DNA from: Acidipropionibacterium sp. | Lineage (GTDB): Bacteria > Actinomycetota > Actinomycetes > Propionibacteriales > Propionibacteriaceae | DNA: 64,000 nucleotides | Direction of reading: 5' to 3' | Assembly: GCA_022647765.1 (NCBI GenBank) | Contig: JALCLH010000006.1 | Location: forward strand, 124,001-188,000 | In this document: positions 1-8,160 of the stretch, in pieces | Numbering within the stretch: the stretch's first letter is position 1 | Layout of the letters: the number at the start of each line of letters is the position of its first letter | Program-made: the position numbers and the translations under genes | The notes under the pieces: generated by a model | The model's input: only the letters and a program-made list of their open reading frames with translations | Database searches by the model: none | What the model was told of the DNA's origin: nothing

Positions 1-899
1 AAAGGACCCTTGCCGGAGCCGCTCCTGCCGGATGGCGTCCAGATCGACGTCGGCCAGGCAGTAGCCGGGCTCCGGGTCGAAGCGCGGAGTGCGGGCCAGC
101 AGCTCGCCGCACTCGTAGATCATCGTCTGGCCGTCCCAGGACAGATCGGTGGAGGACTCGCCCGGCCCGGCGGCGGCGTAGACGTAGGCCTGCAACTGCT
201 TGGCCGAGGCGGTCTGGCAGAGCCGATGGCGCTCCCGGGAGCGGCCCACGGTGATGGGGGAGCCCGACAGGTTCAGCTCGATGGTGGCTCCGGCCAGGGC
301 GGCCTTTGCGCTGGGCGGCACGGGCACCCACAGGTCCTCGCAAAGTTCCACGTGAAACACCAGCCCGGGGACGTCGAGGGCGCGGAACAGCAGGTCTGTA
401 CCGAACGGGACCTCGGTGGGATTCTCCGGATCCGACCAGTCCTCCAGAGCCGTGAAGGAACCCCAGTCGTCGTCCGGTCGGCGGCGGCCGCGAAGTGCCG
501 CTTCTCGTAGAACTCCCGGTAGTTGGGCAGGTAGCTCTTGGGGACGACGCCGAGAATCCGGCCGCGATGGACCACCACTGCGCAGTTGTAGAGCCGGTTG
601 CCCTGGCGCAGCGGGGCGCCGACCACGATCACCGGCAGCATGTCCACCGAGGCGGCGCGCAGCGTCTCGATGGCGGACAGGGCGGCGTCGAGGACGACGT
701 CCTGGAGGAGCAGGTCGTCGATGTTGTAGCCGGTCAGGCACAGCTCGGGGAAGACCGCGATCGCCACGCCGCGGTCGTTCAGCTCGCGGACGGTCTCGAT
801 GATGCCGGCCACATTGGAGGCCGGGTCGGCCAGGTGGACCTGCGTGGTGCAGGCGGCGACCCGGGCGAATCCCTGGTCATAGGCGGAGTGGAAGTTCAC
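1..899 (-). CDS. nadE: Glutamine-dependent NAD+ synthetase, N-terminal part (partial, frameshifted)
   Basis: N-terminal nitrilase-like glutaminase domain of the two-domain NAD synthetase, which supplies ammonia for converting deamido-NAD to NAD. It starts at a GTG (899) with MNFHSAYDQGF and closely follows the mycobacterial NadE pattern: the catalytic Glu in VFPELCLTGYN, the Lys in VPKSYLPNYREFYE, and the nucleophilic Cys in HVELCEDLWVP. The gene runs off the left edge, so the C-terminal ATP-dependent synthetase domain is not seen. The frame changes near 478: the part up to HFAAA is in one frame, while DDDWGSF onward, including the Cys and SGSPIT motifs, is in another. The enzyme is normally essential and both halves are well conserved, so an assembly indel is more likely than a real pseudogene. 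Confidence 0.9.
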
Positions 900-962
900 G
901 CCCCCAGTCTGGCATCACGCCTCGTCCGCGAGAACCTGCACGGGAACGTTGAGGGCCTGGTA

Positions 963-1056
963 CGTCGAGGTGTGGGAGTCGACGGCCGCCGATGGGCTCG
1001 CCGACGCTGTGCGGTGAAATCCGACTGGACGAGGCTCTGAGGCTGCATCTCCAGTT
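963..1056. repeat. 94-bp direct repeat, copy 1 (mazE 3' end duplicate)
   Basis: This segment matches 4011-4104 over 94 bp with a few differences around 990-1005. It carries the last codons of a MazE-like antitoxin and the bases that would begin the next gene, but no antitoxin body precedes it. The flanks 900-962 and 1057-1258 hold no gene I can support. Confidence 0.85.
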
Positions 1057-1258
1057 GTGATGGCGTGTTGTGTCAGCCTGACGGGCCCTGCCAGCCGTGC
1101 CAGGAGAAGTAGTTCCGGTGGTCACCGCGGCATGTTCAGGGGTGTCGAAAGCGTGGTCGTAGTCGAGCTGCTCGAGTAGAGGTGAAAGAAGTAAAGAAGT
1201 TGAACGATAGGTTAAGAACCAACTGTGGGCGCGCGATACTCCGATTTATCGAGTTCTT
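1057..1258. other. Gene-free, AT-richer stretch
   Basis: Between the 94-bp repeat and the end of the IS-split gene I see no convincing coding sequence. A 71-codon frame begins at 1182, but it overlaps the split gene on the other strand and resembles nothing I know. Base composition is lower in GC than the surroundings, as expected for transferred DNA. Confidence 0.4.
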
Positions 1259-1416
1259 TCATTCGAGCTGCGCAGATGTCGCGCTCGGGCAGCGACTCGT
1301 AATCTTGCGTCGGGACGAAGAAGACGCCGCACAATGCCCGTACAGCATTCCCATTTGCAGTTTTCTCGGTGAGATCTCTCCTATATGCACCAAGTGAGGA
1401 CGTTATTCATCGGTGG

Positions 1417-2199
1417 TTACCAGCCAATCCGGTAGAGTTCCAGTCGTGTCACGATTCTGATGATTGTAGGAAGTTCCGCCAGACGGCCCCGATACCCCTT
1501 CGCGAGAATCTTCCAATTCTTCAAATGACCGATAATATGCTCGATTCTCGACCGGAGACTCGACACGTCGTGATTGAACGTCTTCTCCCAGTCCAGCCGG
1601 TCGCGTCCAGGGGTCTTCTTGATCGGGGTGATCGCACCGGCGCCGATGTAGGCGGTGTCGGCGATCCACGTCGAGTCGGCCAGGATCTGGTCCCAGCCGC
1701 ACAGCTGGAGGGCCGCCGAGTCGTGCCGGCGTCCGGGCACCGGTTCAGAGGTGGCGATCAGATCACCGTGCAGGGTCCCGGCGACCTGGATGTTGAGGCA
1801 CTGGAGGTGGTGCTTGCCCGAGTACAGGTCCTTCTCCGTCTGCTTCCCGCTGGCGGGGCGGTTCCCGGTGGGAATGAACGTCCCGTCGATGAGAACGGGC
1901 TCGCCCTGGGCGACGGCCTCTTCCAGGCTGATCCCCTCCGTCACCAGGACCTCGTCGAGCAGGGGCAGGATGCGCCGCCAGATCCGGGAGATCGTGGGTT
2001 GGGAGATCCCGTAGAGGTCGGCGGCGCACATCTGGACGATGTCCTGGCGCAGGAGGATGAGGGTGAGTTCGACCTGGCGGTACAGGCCGAGCCGGTGGCC
2101 CGACAGGTCGATGCCACGGCTGGTGAGGATGTCGTGGATTCTGGCGACGAGTTCGGTCATGTCGTCGGGGTCGAGTCCTGTAGTAGTCTGGTAGCGCAT
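1417..2199 (-). CDS. IS5-family transposase (DDE_Tnp_4 type)
   Basis: This 260-residue, full-length transposase catalyses movement of the surrounding IS. An HTH-like segment lies around residues 60-78 (DLYGISQPTISRIWRR). The DDE triad is visible as D105 in LIDGTFIPTG, D181 in IADTAYIGAG and E220 in SRIEHIIGHLKNWK. The HDSAAL motif near residue 160 is also typical. The stop lies 19 bp inside the left inverted repeat. The start ATG (2199) sits inside one arm of a larger hairpin (2196-2214 with 2244-2261), which could occlude translation and limit transposition. No frameshift is seen. Confidence 0.92.
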   Translation of the reverse strand: MRYQTTTGLDPDDMTELVARIHDILTSRGIDLSGHRLGLYRQVELTLILLRQDIVQMCAADLYGISQPTISRIWRRILPLLDEVLVTEGISLEEAVAQGEPVLIDGTFIPTGNRPASGKQTEKDLYSGKHHLQCLNIQVAGTLHGDLIATSEPVPGRRHDSAALQLCGWDQILADSTWIADTAYIGAGAITPIKKTPGRDRLDWEKTFNHDVSSLRSRIEHIIGHLKNWKILAKGYRGRLAELPTIIRIVTRLELYRIGW

Positions 2200-2261
2200 C
2201 GGTCGCCTTCGAATGTATTGTTTTTGGTTGCAAACCTCATTATATTCGAAGGGGCCGATGC
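2196..2261. promoter_or_regulatory. Inverted repeat over the transposase start
   Basis: The arms gcatcggtcgccttcgaat (2196-2214) and attcgaaggggccgatgc (2244-2261) pair with few mismatches around a 29-nt AT-rich loop. The right arm lies upstream and the left arm covers the ATG, so the RNA hairpin or a bound repressor could restrain transposase expression. That role is inferred. Confidence 0.5.
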
Positions 2262-3218
2262 TTTTCTTGAAAATGAGAGAATCTTGCCGGATTCACCCGC
2301 TGTGAATAACGTCCTGAGCATGATCGCCTGGATGCGACTCAGTCAAGCGGCCACTTTCGTTTAGGGAACGTAGTGCATCGAGGCGGCGAGTAAACGCTCC
2401 GGGCTCGGCGATATTGCTGTATGTGTTCTGGAAGCGATCCCATGACTGTTCCGGAGGGCTGAGGGATATCAGGATTCGCGTCGTCAAGTTCCAGGTCAGT
2501 TCAGAGTTCGCCCATCGCGAGCTCGGAGTCACGGTGACTACGATCTCATCGGCCTCATAGGAGGAATCCCGGATCGGTTCTATCTGGACCTCGACCTTTG
2601 CCATGATACGGTCGCGTTCATCGAGGACGTCGGACATCGGGTGCGGAACAGAGAAAATTTCAGTGCCGCCGGTATGGATAGCGTCAAGACAGGCGGTCAC
2701 CGCACGCTGTATCGAATGGTCCCATGCCGCCAGCTCGGCGGATGCCACCTCTCGTTTCCAGAGCCTGCGATCCTGTCCTGACGGTAACAGACGTGAGACG
2801 CCGCCGTGCTCCTCGAGCCTCTCCAAGGACTCGTAGAAATCGTCTCGATCCTTGTGGCCGCCCTTGGCGAGCCCAGCGACAATGAGCCAACAGATGCTCT
2901 GATCGTCTATCCACACCCCACCGCGCCATTGCTCAGATCGGATCTCTTTCAACTCAATGCTGTGGACGCAGCGGATCGATCCAACTGAAGTGTCATCCTC
3001 AGGATTGTCGCTAAAGGACTCGGCGGCTTTGGCGATGATCGGATGGGGAAGCCCTGGTAACGGGTGCAAGGAAGACAGGTCTTCGCTTTCCAAGCAACGC
3101 ACGGGCCCTGGGTCCTCCCACCCGGAGCTGAGGTCCTCGCGGAGTAGACGAAGAGTCGGGCGGGCACGGCGGAAGGGCGTACCGGGATCCTTCTTCTTCA
3201 CGCTGACGCTTTCGTAGA

Positions 3219-3617
3219 TCAGATCAATTCGGCAAGTTCATCGATTGCAGAATTCCGCGTCTGGTCCTGATTGGCGAAGCGCTCAGCGAGTTGGCGGCGG
3301 TCGTTCTGGCGCTGGCTCTCGAAGCGGACGATGTCGCGCATCCGGATTCTGCGGTCGCGTCCAACTCGGTACGAGGGGATCACATCATCATCGAGAAGTT
3401 TGTACAAGTGAGTTCGGCTCATTTCGAGGTGCTTTGCTGCCTGGTTCGGTGTCAGAGTTCCCTGAGGGTCGTAGGCAACGATCTCGTCGCCATCGCGTAG
3501 GCAACGTACGACACTCTCAAGTAGCTCTTGCAGTTCAGGGCCTGCAGCTCTCTGGGCGAACGCCGCAAGAGTGTCGATCTGGTCGGCGGGCACGGCGGCT
3601 CTTGTAATGGTCCTCAT
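3219..3617 (-). CDS. Excisionase-type helix-turn-helix protein (probable regulator/antitoxin)
   Basis: 132 aa. Residues about 52-100 form an excisionase/MerR-like winged HTH: GTLTPNQAAKHLEMSRTHLYK, then LLDDDVIPSYRVGRDRRIRM and the recognition tail RDIVRFESQR. Such proteins are common as antitoxins or transcription regulators encoded before PIN-domain or other toxins. Here the partner, 17 nt downstream, is the IS-split 340-aa gene, so the pair probably formed one operon. Three direct tgtca boxes plus an inverted tgaca lie just upstream (3638-3669), suggesting autoregulation. With its partner disrupted, the gene may now be an orphan. Confidence 0.8.
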   Translation of the reverse strand: MRTITRAAVPADQIDTLAAFAQRAAGPELQELLESVVRCLRDGDEIVAYDPQGTLTPNQAAKHLEMSRTHLYKLLDDDVIPSYRVGRDRRIRMRDIVRFESQRQNDRRQLAERFANQDQTRNSAIDELAELI

Positions 3618-3637
3618 AGTGCACCCTCAACGCTATA

Positions 3638-3669
3638 TGTCACAGATGTGTCAGATGTCAGAGATGACA
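3638..3669. promoter_or_regulatory. Repeated tgtca boxes upstream of the HTH gene
   Basis: tgtca occurs at 3638-3642, 3649-3653 and 3656-3660, with the inverted tgaca at 3665-3669, all within 55 bp of the HTH gene's ATG. This is the expected place for an autoregulatory operator. No binding evidence exists. Confidence 0.45.
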
Positions 3670-3834
3670 CTACGGCATACGTGTCTTCCCTGCAAGGCTG
3701 AACAGCTTGGACTCTTCCTCTCGAGAGGAGGGCGCCATCCATCGTGAGATATCACGCGGCCGCACGGTATCTGTGCCCGCCATGGGGGCAGGATCGGCAC
3801 CAGACGCTCGTTGCCACCCCAGTAGCATTCGAGT

Positions 3835-4065
3835 ATGAAACTGAGTGTGAGCCTGTCGAAGGAGCAGGTGGAGACCATCGACCGATATATCCGTGCCACC
3901 GGGATGAGATCGAGGTCCGCGGTGATCCAGAAGGCGATCGGCATGCTCGACGCGCCGGAGCTGGAGGCCGACTACGCCGCCGCCAGGGAGGAATGGGAGG
4001 AGTCCGGGGACGCCGAGGTGTGGGAGTCGACGGCCGCCGATGGACTTGGCAATGCTGTGCGGTGA
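3835..4065 (+). CDS. MazE-like (ribbon-helix-helix) antitoxin
   Basis: 76 aa, beginning MKLSVSLSKEQVETIDRYI with RSRSAVIQKAI. This is the ribbon-helix-helix DNA-binding arm of mycobacterial MazE9-type antitoxins, and the Glu/Asp-rich C-terminal tail (EEWEESGDAEVWE) would wrap the toxin. Length and layout match that family. A TAGCAT hexamer at 3823-3828 lies six nt before the ATG, so the mRNA is probably leaderless. The cognate MazF should start at the GTGCGG overlap, but only about 40 bp of it can be traced (a GEIRL-like stretch, out of frame) before unrelated sequence begins at 4105. The antitoxin is therefore an orphan. Confidence 0.85.
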   Translation: MKLSVSLSKEQVETIDRYIRATGMRSRSAVIQKAIGMLDAPELEADYAAAREEWEESGDAEVWESTAADGLGNAVR

Positions 4066-4104
4066 AATCCGACTGGACGAGGCTCTGAGGCTGCATCTCC
4101 AGTT
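4011..4104. repeat. 94-bp direct repeat, copy 2
   Basis: Same-strand duplicate of 963-1056. It includes the final 18 codons of the MazE-like gene and the first bases of a lost mazF. Its right end is exactly where the truncated nucleotidyltransferase gene (4105-4235) loses its reading frame, so this is a recombination junction. Confidence 0.85.
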
Positions 4105-4235
4105 CTTAGGTACACGGTCTGGGCCCCGATCACGATGACGGCGTCGATGTGGTCGTGCAGCGCGTCGAGTGCGTCAAGAAGGACCGAGCGTGCGCGGACC
4201 AGCAGGTCTGCTGAACTATCGCCAGATCTGTTCAT
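4105..4235 (-). pseudogene. Truncated AbiEii-like nucleotidyltransferase toxin (5' fragment)
   Basis: The first 45 or so codons (MNRSGDSSADLLVRARSV, then DAVIVIGAQTVYLRTG) look like the N-terminus of the nucleotidyltransferase toxins that follow AbiEi-type regulators. The homology ends at the boundary of the 94-bp repeat; beyond that the frame reads antisense to mazE and is meaningless. The catalytic GS...D motifs are missing, so no active toxin is made. It overlaps the end of the upstream regulator gene by 20 nt, as is usual for these bicistronic pairs. Confidence 0.7.
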
Positions 4236-5190
4236 TGCGGGTCATCCAATCCAGGAGTTCTTCTGCTTCGGCGGGTGCTCGCCCGGGGCCGGTCACAAGA
4301 TCGACGGCGACCTGCGTCGGTGCGGCGATGCGGAGTCCGTCCTCGCGGTCGATGCTTCTCTCAAGTACCACGTTGTATGCGGGCCGGGCCAAGAGCACAT
4401 TCGTCCCCTTCTCGGTGGCGCGGAGCCCCCATTCGGCAGCGGCTTCCTCCGGATTCAGGGTATAGATCATGGCCGACCGGGAGGGCGCATAGGCAGCCCA
4501 GGTCGCAGCCGCCACCGATCCTGTCACCGCATAGCCGCGCACGGCACCCTTCGGAATGGTCCCCAGCAGCGCGTCGAGCCCACGCGGAGCGATCCACCGG
4601 GTCACGGTGTTCGTCTGGAGAAACTCGTAGTCCTGGCTCCATCGCCGCAACAGTGCCACCCAGTCCGGAACGATGATCAGACCGTTCTCATCCTTGGTGG
4701 CAAGGGCTTCTCCTTCGAGGAACCTCACAACCCGATACACAGAGCCGGTGGAGGTGCCGGACCGACGCACGAGCTCCCGCGTTTTCCATGGCCCGGGAAT
4801 GTCGAGCAGGGCTCGAACGACATTGGCTGCCGGTTCACCCTTGAGCGTGCCTCGAGGGCGCCCCGGACCACGCCACGGGTCCTTGTCGGCTCCCCTGTCT
4901 GAGATGAACACTGCGGGAGGATCTGCACGCAGCAACAGATTGCCGGTCGCATCCACATAGGACAGCCCCGCCTCGGCGAGGCGATCACGCGTGGACTTCG
5001 TCAAGTAGCGGGAGATGACCAGGCCGATGCGCGACGGCCCCGCGTCGTCGCTTGTGCGTGCGAGCTGCTCTGAGATCCGCGGGACATCTCGAACTTCGAG
5101 CAGCCGTTTCGCCTCAACAAGCACCTGGGCCTCTTCTCCTCCGGGAGACCGCAGAACAGCGACCGCGTCCACGCGAGAGTCCGTCGGCAA
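4216..5190 (-). CDS. AbiEi-like regulator with nuclease-fold-like N-terminus
   Basis: 324 aa. The N-terminal 110 residues carry a VLVEAKR segment after an Asp-rich strand, resembling a PD-(D/E)XK-like fold, and end with SYVDATGNLLLRADPP. A winged-helix segment follows around residues 120-170 (NVVRALLDIPGPWKTRELVRRSGTS in outline). The C-terminal half (VTGSVAAATWAAYAP) matches the AbiEi-type C-domain. These proteins act as antitoxins or autorepressors for the nucleotidyltransferase encoded next, here only a stump. The only usable start is a TTG at 5190; an in-frame stop lies nine codons upstream and there is no ATG, so the extreme N-terminus may have been lost at the same rearrangement. Confidence 0.7.
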   Translation of the reverse strand: MPTDSRVDAVAVLRSPGGEEAQVLVEAKRLLEVRDVPRISEQLARTSDDAGPSRIGLVISRYLTKSTRDRLAEAGLSYVDATGNLLLRADPPAVFISDRGADKDPWRGPGRPRGTLKGEPAANVVRALLDIPGPWKTRELVRRSGTSTGSVYRVVRFLEGEALATKDENGLIIVPDWVALLRRWSQDYEFLQTNTVTRWIAPRGLDALLGTIPKGAVRGYAVTGSVAAATWAAYAPSRSAMIYTLNPEEAAAEWGLRATEKGTNVLLARPAYNVVLERSIDREDGLRIAAPTQVAVDLVTGPGRAPAEAEELLDWMTRNEQIWR

Positions 5191-5292
5191 CAGAACTGGT
5201 TTATTTCCTGAACGCTAACGATCGGTCGCGATGCAGGATGAAAATGCAGGAGAGTACCCAGGAGGGGCGGAGGGCCCGTGAAGGAGAGTCGC

Positions 5293-5961
5293 ATGGAGAG
5301 CGCCGTCGATTCCGCAACAGCGTCCAGAGCCGTATCAGCATCCAGAATCGACATGAGGATGTGCTTCCTGGGGGACTCGTTCACCCTGGGGGTCGGCGAC
5401 GAGGGACAGCTGGGATGGGCCGGCCGCCTGGTCCGCGACCACAGCCCCGAGGGGGTCGCCGTCACCTACTGCAATCTTGGCATCCGCAGCGACACCTCCA
5501 CCGGTCTCGCCCGCCGATGGGAGGCTGAGACGATGCCCCGGTTGCGACCCGACCGGGCCGCCGGCGTGGTGCTGTCCATCGGCGTCAACGACACCATGCC
5601 CGCCAACGTGGCAGCTCATCCGCTCAATCGCTCGCTGGCCAATCTGGAGACCATCGTCTCCGGGGTCCGACGGCATGGCTGGCCTCTGCTGGCAGTGGGC
5701 CTGCTCCCGGTCGCCGACCCCGACCACACCGCCAGGATCCGGCGTCAGGACGCGGCCTTCCAGGACTGGTGCCGCGATCACGGCGTCGAGTTCTGCCCGG
5801 TCTTCGAGGCGATGCACGACTCGCCGACCTGGATGCGCGAGGTCGCTCTGGTGGACGGGCACCATCCGGGCCCGCAGGGCTATGCGGAACTCACCGAGGT
5901 GCTGGCCGGCCAGTGGCGGGCCTGGGTCGCCTCTGTCCTGAAGCGATACTGCGAGAAGTGA
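5293..5961 (+). CDS. SGNH/GDSL-family hydrolase
   Basis: 222 aa esterase/lipase-like protein of the TesA group. All blocks are visible: block I CFLGDSFTLGVGD with the nucleophilic Ser, block III SIGVNDTM with the oxyanion Asn, and block V VDGHHPGPQGYAEL with the Asp and catalytic His. There is no signal peptide, so it is probably cytoplasmic. I chose the ATG at 5293 because AAGGAG lies about nine nt upstream; an in-frame GTG lies at 5278. The last codons fall inside a palindrome (5949-6025) that probably also terminates transcription. The natural substrate cannot be told from sequence. Confidence 0.85.
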   Translation: MESAVDSATASRAVSASRIDMRMCFLGDSFTLGVGDEGQLGWAGRLVRDHSPEGVAVTYCNLGIRSDTSTGLARRWEAETMPRLRPDRAAGVVLSIGVNDTMPANVAAHPLNRSLANLETIVSGVRRHGWPLLAVGLLPVADPDHTARIRRQDAAFQDWCRDHGVEFCPVFEAMHDSPTWMREVALVDGHHPGPQGYAELTEVLAGQWRAWVASVLKRYCEK

Positions 5962-6025
5962 CGAAACGCAGCGAGTTTCGGCGGGGGAACCCTCCGAGAG
6001 CGCTCCATCTCGTCATTTCTCGCAG
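5949..6025. repeat. ctgcgagaa-type palindrome, copy 1
   Basis: The arms ctgcgagaagtgacga (5949-5964) and tcgtcatttctcgcag (6010-6025) pair with one mismatch around a 45-nt loop. The left arm encodes the last residues of the SGNH hydrolase. A second element with the same tips occurs at 24001-24079. It could act as a terminator. Confidence 0.6.
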
Positions 6026-6126
6026 CTGAGGCGCGAAGGAGCAACCCACAGGGGTTGTGATCTACCCGATCTGCCGCGGAACAGCGCTGCCGGGACCGCC
6101 CGCCAGCCCCGCAGCCCCTCAGCCCC

Positions 6127-7062
6127 TCAGTTCAGCTCGTCGATCCTGGGCGGATTCGCCCCGGCCCGGGAGACGGTGATCCCGGCAATCTCGGTGCAGC
6201 GATCCAGGATCTCCTCCAGGGTCTTCGCGTCGATCCGGCGCAGCGCGTCCCGCTTCTCGGCGCCCAGCAGCCCGGCGGTCCACAGCCCGTCGATCAGGCC
6301 CGCGGTGAAGGAGTCCCCGGCCCCGACCGTGTCGACCACCGGCACCCTCTTGGCAGCCACATGGACCCCCAGCCCGGACGCGGTGAGCGCGATCACGCCG
6401 TCGCCGCCGCGGGTCATCACGACCAGCTTGGGCCCGAGATCCAGCCAGCCGGCCAGCACCTCCTCGGGATCGGCGCCCTCCCCGATGTAGGCGAGGTCCT
6501 CGTCGGAGGCCTTGACCACATCGGCCAGTTTCACGAACCCCTCCACCGTCCGGCGCGCCGCGACCGGATCGGGCTGCAGATCGGGCCGGATGTTCGGGTC
6601 GTAGCTGATCGTCGACACGCTGCGCGCCTCCTGCACCGCGGCACGCACGATCTCGACGCCGGGGGCGATCGCCGCTCCCAGCGACCCGGTGTGCACCACC
6701 GGACAGTTCGGCGGAAGGGTCACCGCGGGCAGCGACCAGTCGAGATCGAAGGCGTATCGGGCCTGACCGTCAGCGCTCAGGGTCGCCGTCGCGGTGGAGG
6801 TCCTGGCAGCCCCGCGGGAGACGCCGGTGACGCCGACGCCGTCGGCCGCCAGCCGGGCATCGATCACGGCGCCGCGATCATCGGAGCCGAACCAGGTGGC
6901 CAGTTCGACGCCGCGACCCAGCCGGGCCAGACCGATCGCCACATTCATCGGCGAGCCGCCGGGGTGCTCCACCTCCGGCTCACCGGGACGCCCGACGATG
7001 TCGATGAGAGACTCCCCGATGACCAGAGCCGTCGACCCGGAGAGTGTCTGAGAATCGGTCAT
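6127..7062 (-). CDS. PfkB-family carbohydrate kinase (fructokinase-like)
   Basis: 311 aa. Phosphorylates a sugar, most likely fructose or a related ketose, with ATP in the cytoplasm. The N-terminal PfkB signature is GGSPMNVAIGLARLG. The C-terminal signature DTVGAGDSFTAGLIDGL contains the catalytic Asp and the anion-hole glycines. The length is normal for ribokinase-family enzymes. The ATG at 7062 is preceded by AGGAGG in the sense direction. No transporter or hydrolase neighbours identify the sugar. A long overlapping frame continues upstream but is out of keeping with the family. Confidence 0.88.
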   Translation of the reverse strand: MTDSQTLSGSTALVIGESLIDIVGRPGEPEVEHPGGSPMNVAIGLARLGRGVELATWFGSDDRGAVIDARLAADGVGVTGVSRGAARTSTATATLSADGQARYAFDLDWSLPAVTLPPNCPVVHTGSLGAAIAPGVEIVRAAVQEARSVSTISYDPNIRPDLQPDPVAARRTVEGFVKLADVVKASDEDLAYIGEGADPEEVLAGWLDLGPKLVVMTRGGDGVIALTASGLGVHVAAKRVPVVDTVGAGDSFTAGLIDGLWTAGLLGAEKRDALRRIDAKTLEEILDRCTEIAGITVSRAGANPPRIDELN

Positions 7063-7290
7063 GAGTCCTCCTGGAGTCGCCCGGTCGTCGAGAGATGCGC
7101 CGGCCGCTGCGGGGTGCGAACCGGGCACGGGCCCAGTCTGCTCTTCCGGCGCCGCACCGCGCCATGCAACCAGTGCCACAACGCAGTTCCGCCACGCCTG
7201 CGAAGTTGGGCATTCTCTTGGGTTCTTCTCATACAATGCGCTGATGGGTCCCGACGACAGGTTCGGCCCCCAACGCCGGGGAGGTGACGG

Positions 7291-8094
7291 ATGAACGGGC
7301 TGCGCAGGCCGATACGTATGGCAATAGTCACGCTCATCGCACTTCCGGCACTGGCCGGTTGCGCCGCCGTGGGCCCCTCCGCCGGTTCTGCAGGTTCTCT
7401 CAACTGCATGGACTCGGTACCCCGCTCCGGCGATCTCAACGATCGCACCCGGATGACCCCGATCAGCTGCCCGGCGCAGCCCGGCGAGGCCGCGAAGCCG
7501 AACAGTTCGGGAAGGTCCGGGCAGGCTGCGACCGCCCCGTCGGTGACGCCGTCCGCGGCCGGCGTCGGCGTCCCCCACTCCGTCGGCGCTCCCAACTCCG
7601 ACGGCGATGGAAACCCTGGCGCCGCCCCGACTCCGTCCAGCCGTCCCACCATTCCCGCGGCGTCCCTGAAGCTGGGCCAGCCCGCACCGGCCGGGGGCGG
7701 TTCCTATGTGCTGTGGATCAAGGCCGAGAACCACGTCTATCTGGTGCGCCAGGGCAGGATCATTCGGGTGATGCCGACCACCGCACTGACCTGGAAGACG
7801 CCGCCCGGCAATTACAAGGTGACCTACAAGGAGCGCAACAGCGCCTCGATCGACAAGGGCCACACCTGGGTGCTGCCCTACTTCGTGGCCTTCTGGCGTC
7901 GCCCCACCGCCTCCGGCGATATCGCGTTCCACGAGGTGCCCCACGATTCCAGGACCACAACCCGGCTCGCACAGCCTCTGAACACCGTCGGCGAGGACGG
8001 TCAGGTCTCGGACGGCTGCGCCCGGATGAAGCCCGCCGACGCCAAGGCGATCTGGGACTTCACCCGGGTCGGCACCCACGTCGTCGTGCGCTGA
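7291..8094 (+). CDS. Lipoprotein L,D-transpeptidase (YkuD domain)
   Basis: 267 aa exported cell-wall enzyme. Residues 1-24 form a lipoprotein signal peptide ending in LPALAGC, with C24 as the lipid-modified Cys. A Ser/Pro/Gly-rich linker follows to about residue 125. The YkuD domain starts at YVLWIKAENHVYLVRQG. Catalytic features are the His region IAFHEVPHD and SDGCARM, with the nucleophile at C243. The family forms 3-3 peptidoglycan crosslinks or attaches proteins to the wall. The ATG is preceded by GGGGAGGTGAC. It is oriented divergently from the PfkB kinase. Confidence 0.88.
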   Translation: MNGLRRPIRMAIVTLIALPALAGCAAVGPSAGSAGSLNCMDSVPRSGDLNDRTRMTPISCPAQPGEAAKPNSSGRSGQAATAPSVTPSAAGVGVPHSVGAPNSDGDGNPGAAPTPSSRPTIPAASLKLGQPAPAGGGSYVLWIKAENHVYLVRQGRIIRVMPTTALTWKTPPGNYKVTYKERNSASIDKGHTWVLPYFVAFWRRPTASGDIAFHEVPHDSRTTTRLAQPLNTVGEDGQVSDGCARMKPADAKAIWDFTRVGTHVVVR

Positions 8095-8160
8095 TCGGCC
8101 TGCACAGACAGGAGCGGAACGGACAGGGGCCGAACAGACAACGATGGAAGGATGAGGAGC

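Larger units (their letters stand above)
1398..2314. mobile_element. IS5-family-like insertion sequence, complete, 917 bp
   Basis: The element is bounded by 12-bp perfect inverted repeats, ggacgttattca at 1398-1409 and its complement at 2303-2314. It is flanked by a 3-bp TGA duplication (1395-1397 and 2315-2317). A TNA-type 3-bp target duplication is known for the IS1031-like branch of the IS5 family. The only gene is the transposase on the minus strand. Intact ends, a clean duplication and an intact transposase indicate a recent insertion. Confidence 0.85.
1259..3201 (-). pseudogene. Uncharacterised 340-aa protein gene split by an IS element
   Basis: The visible reading frame (2293-3201, 302 codons, MKKKDPGTPFRRARP) takes its last seven or so codons from inside the insertion sequence. 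If the IS and one copy of the TGA duplication (1395-2314) are removed, the frame reads on through HAHLVHIGEISPRKLQ to a TGA at 1259-1261. That gives exactly 341 codons (340 aa), which supports this as the ancestral gene. The protein is soluble and Trp/Asp/Glu-rich with no membrane segment, and I do not recognise a catalytic motif. It lies 17 nt downstream of an excisionase-type HTH gene and was probably cotranscribed with it. That two-gene layout is typical of a toxin-antitoxin or regulator-effector pair, but the function is unknown. The insertion replaces about 45 C-terminal residues. Confidence 0.75.

Noticed and set aside
1182..1397. A 71-codon plus-strand frame
   Set aside because: It overlaps the reconstructed end of the IS-split gene and has no recognisable features.
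4053..4130. A short mazF gene following mazE
   Set aside because: Only about 40 bp resemble the start of mazF (a GEIRL-like stretch), out of frame with the usual GTG, and it runs into unrelated sequence; too little to call a gene.
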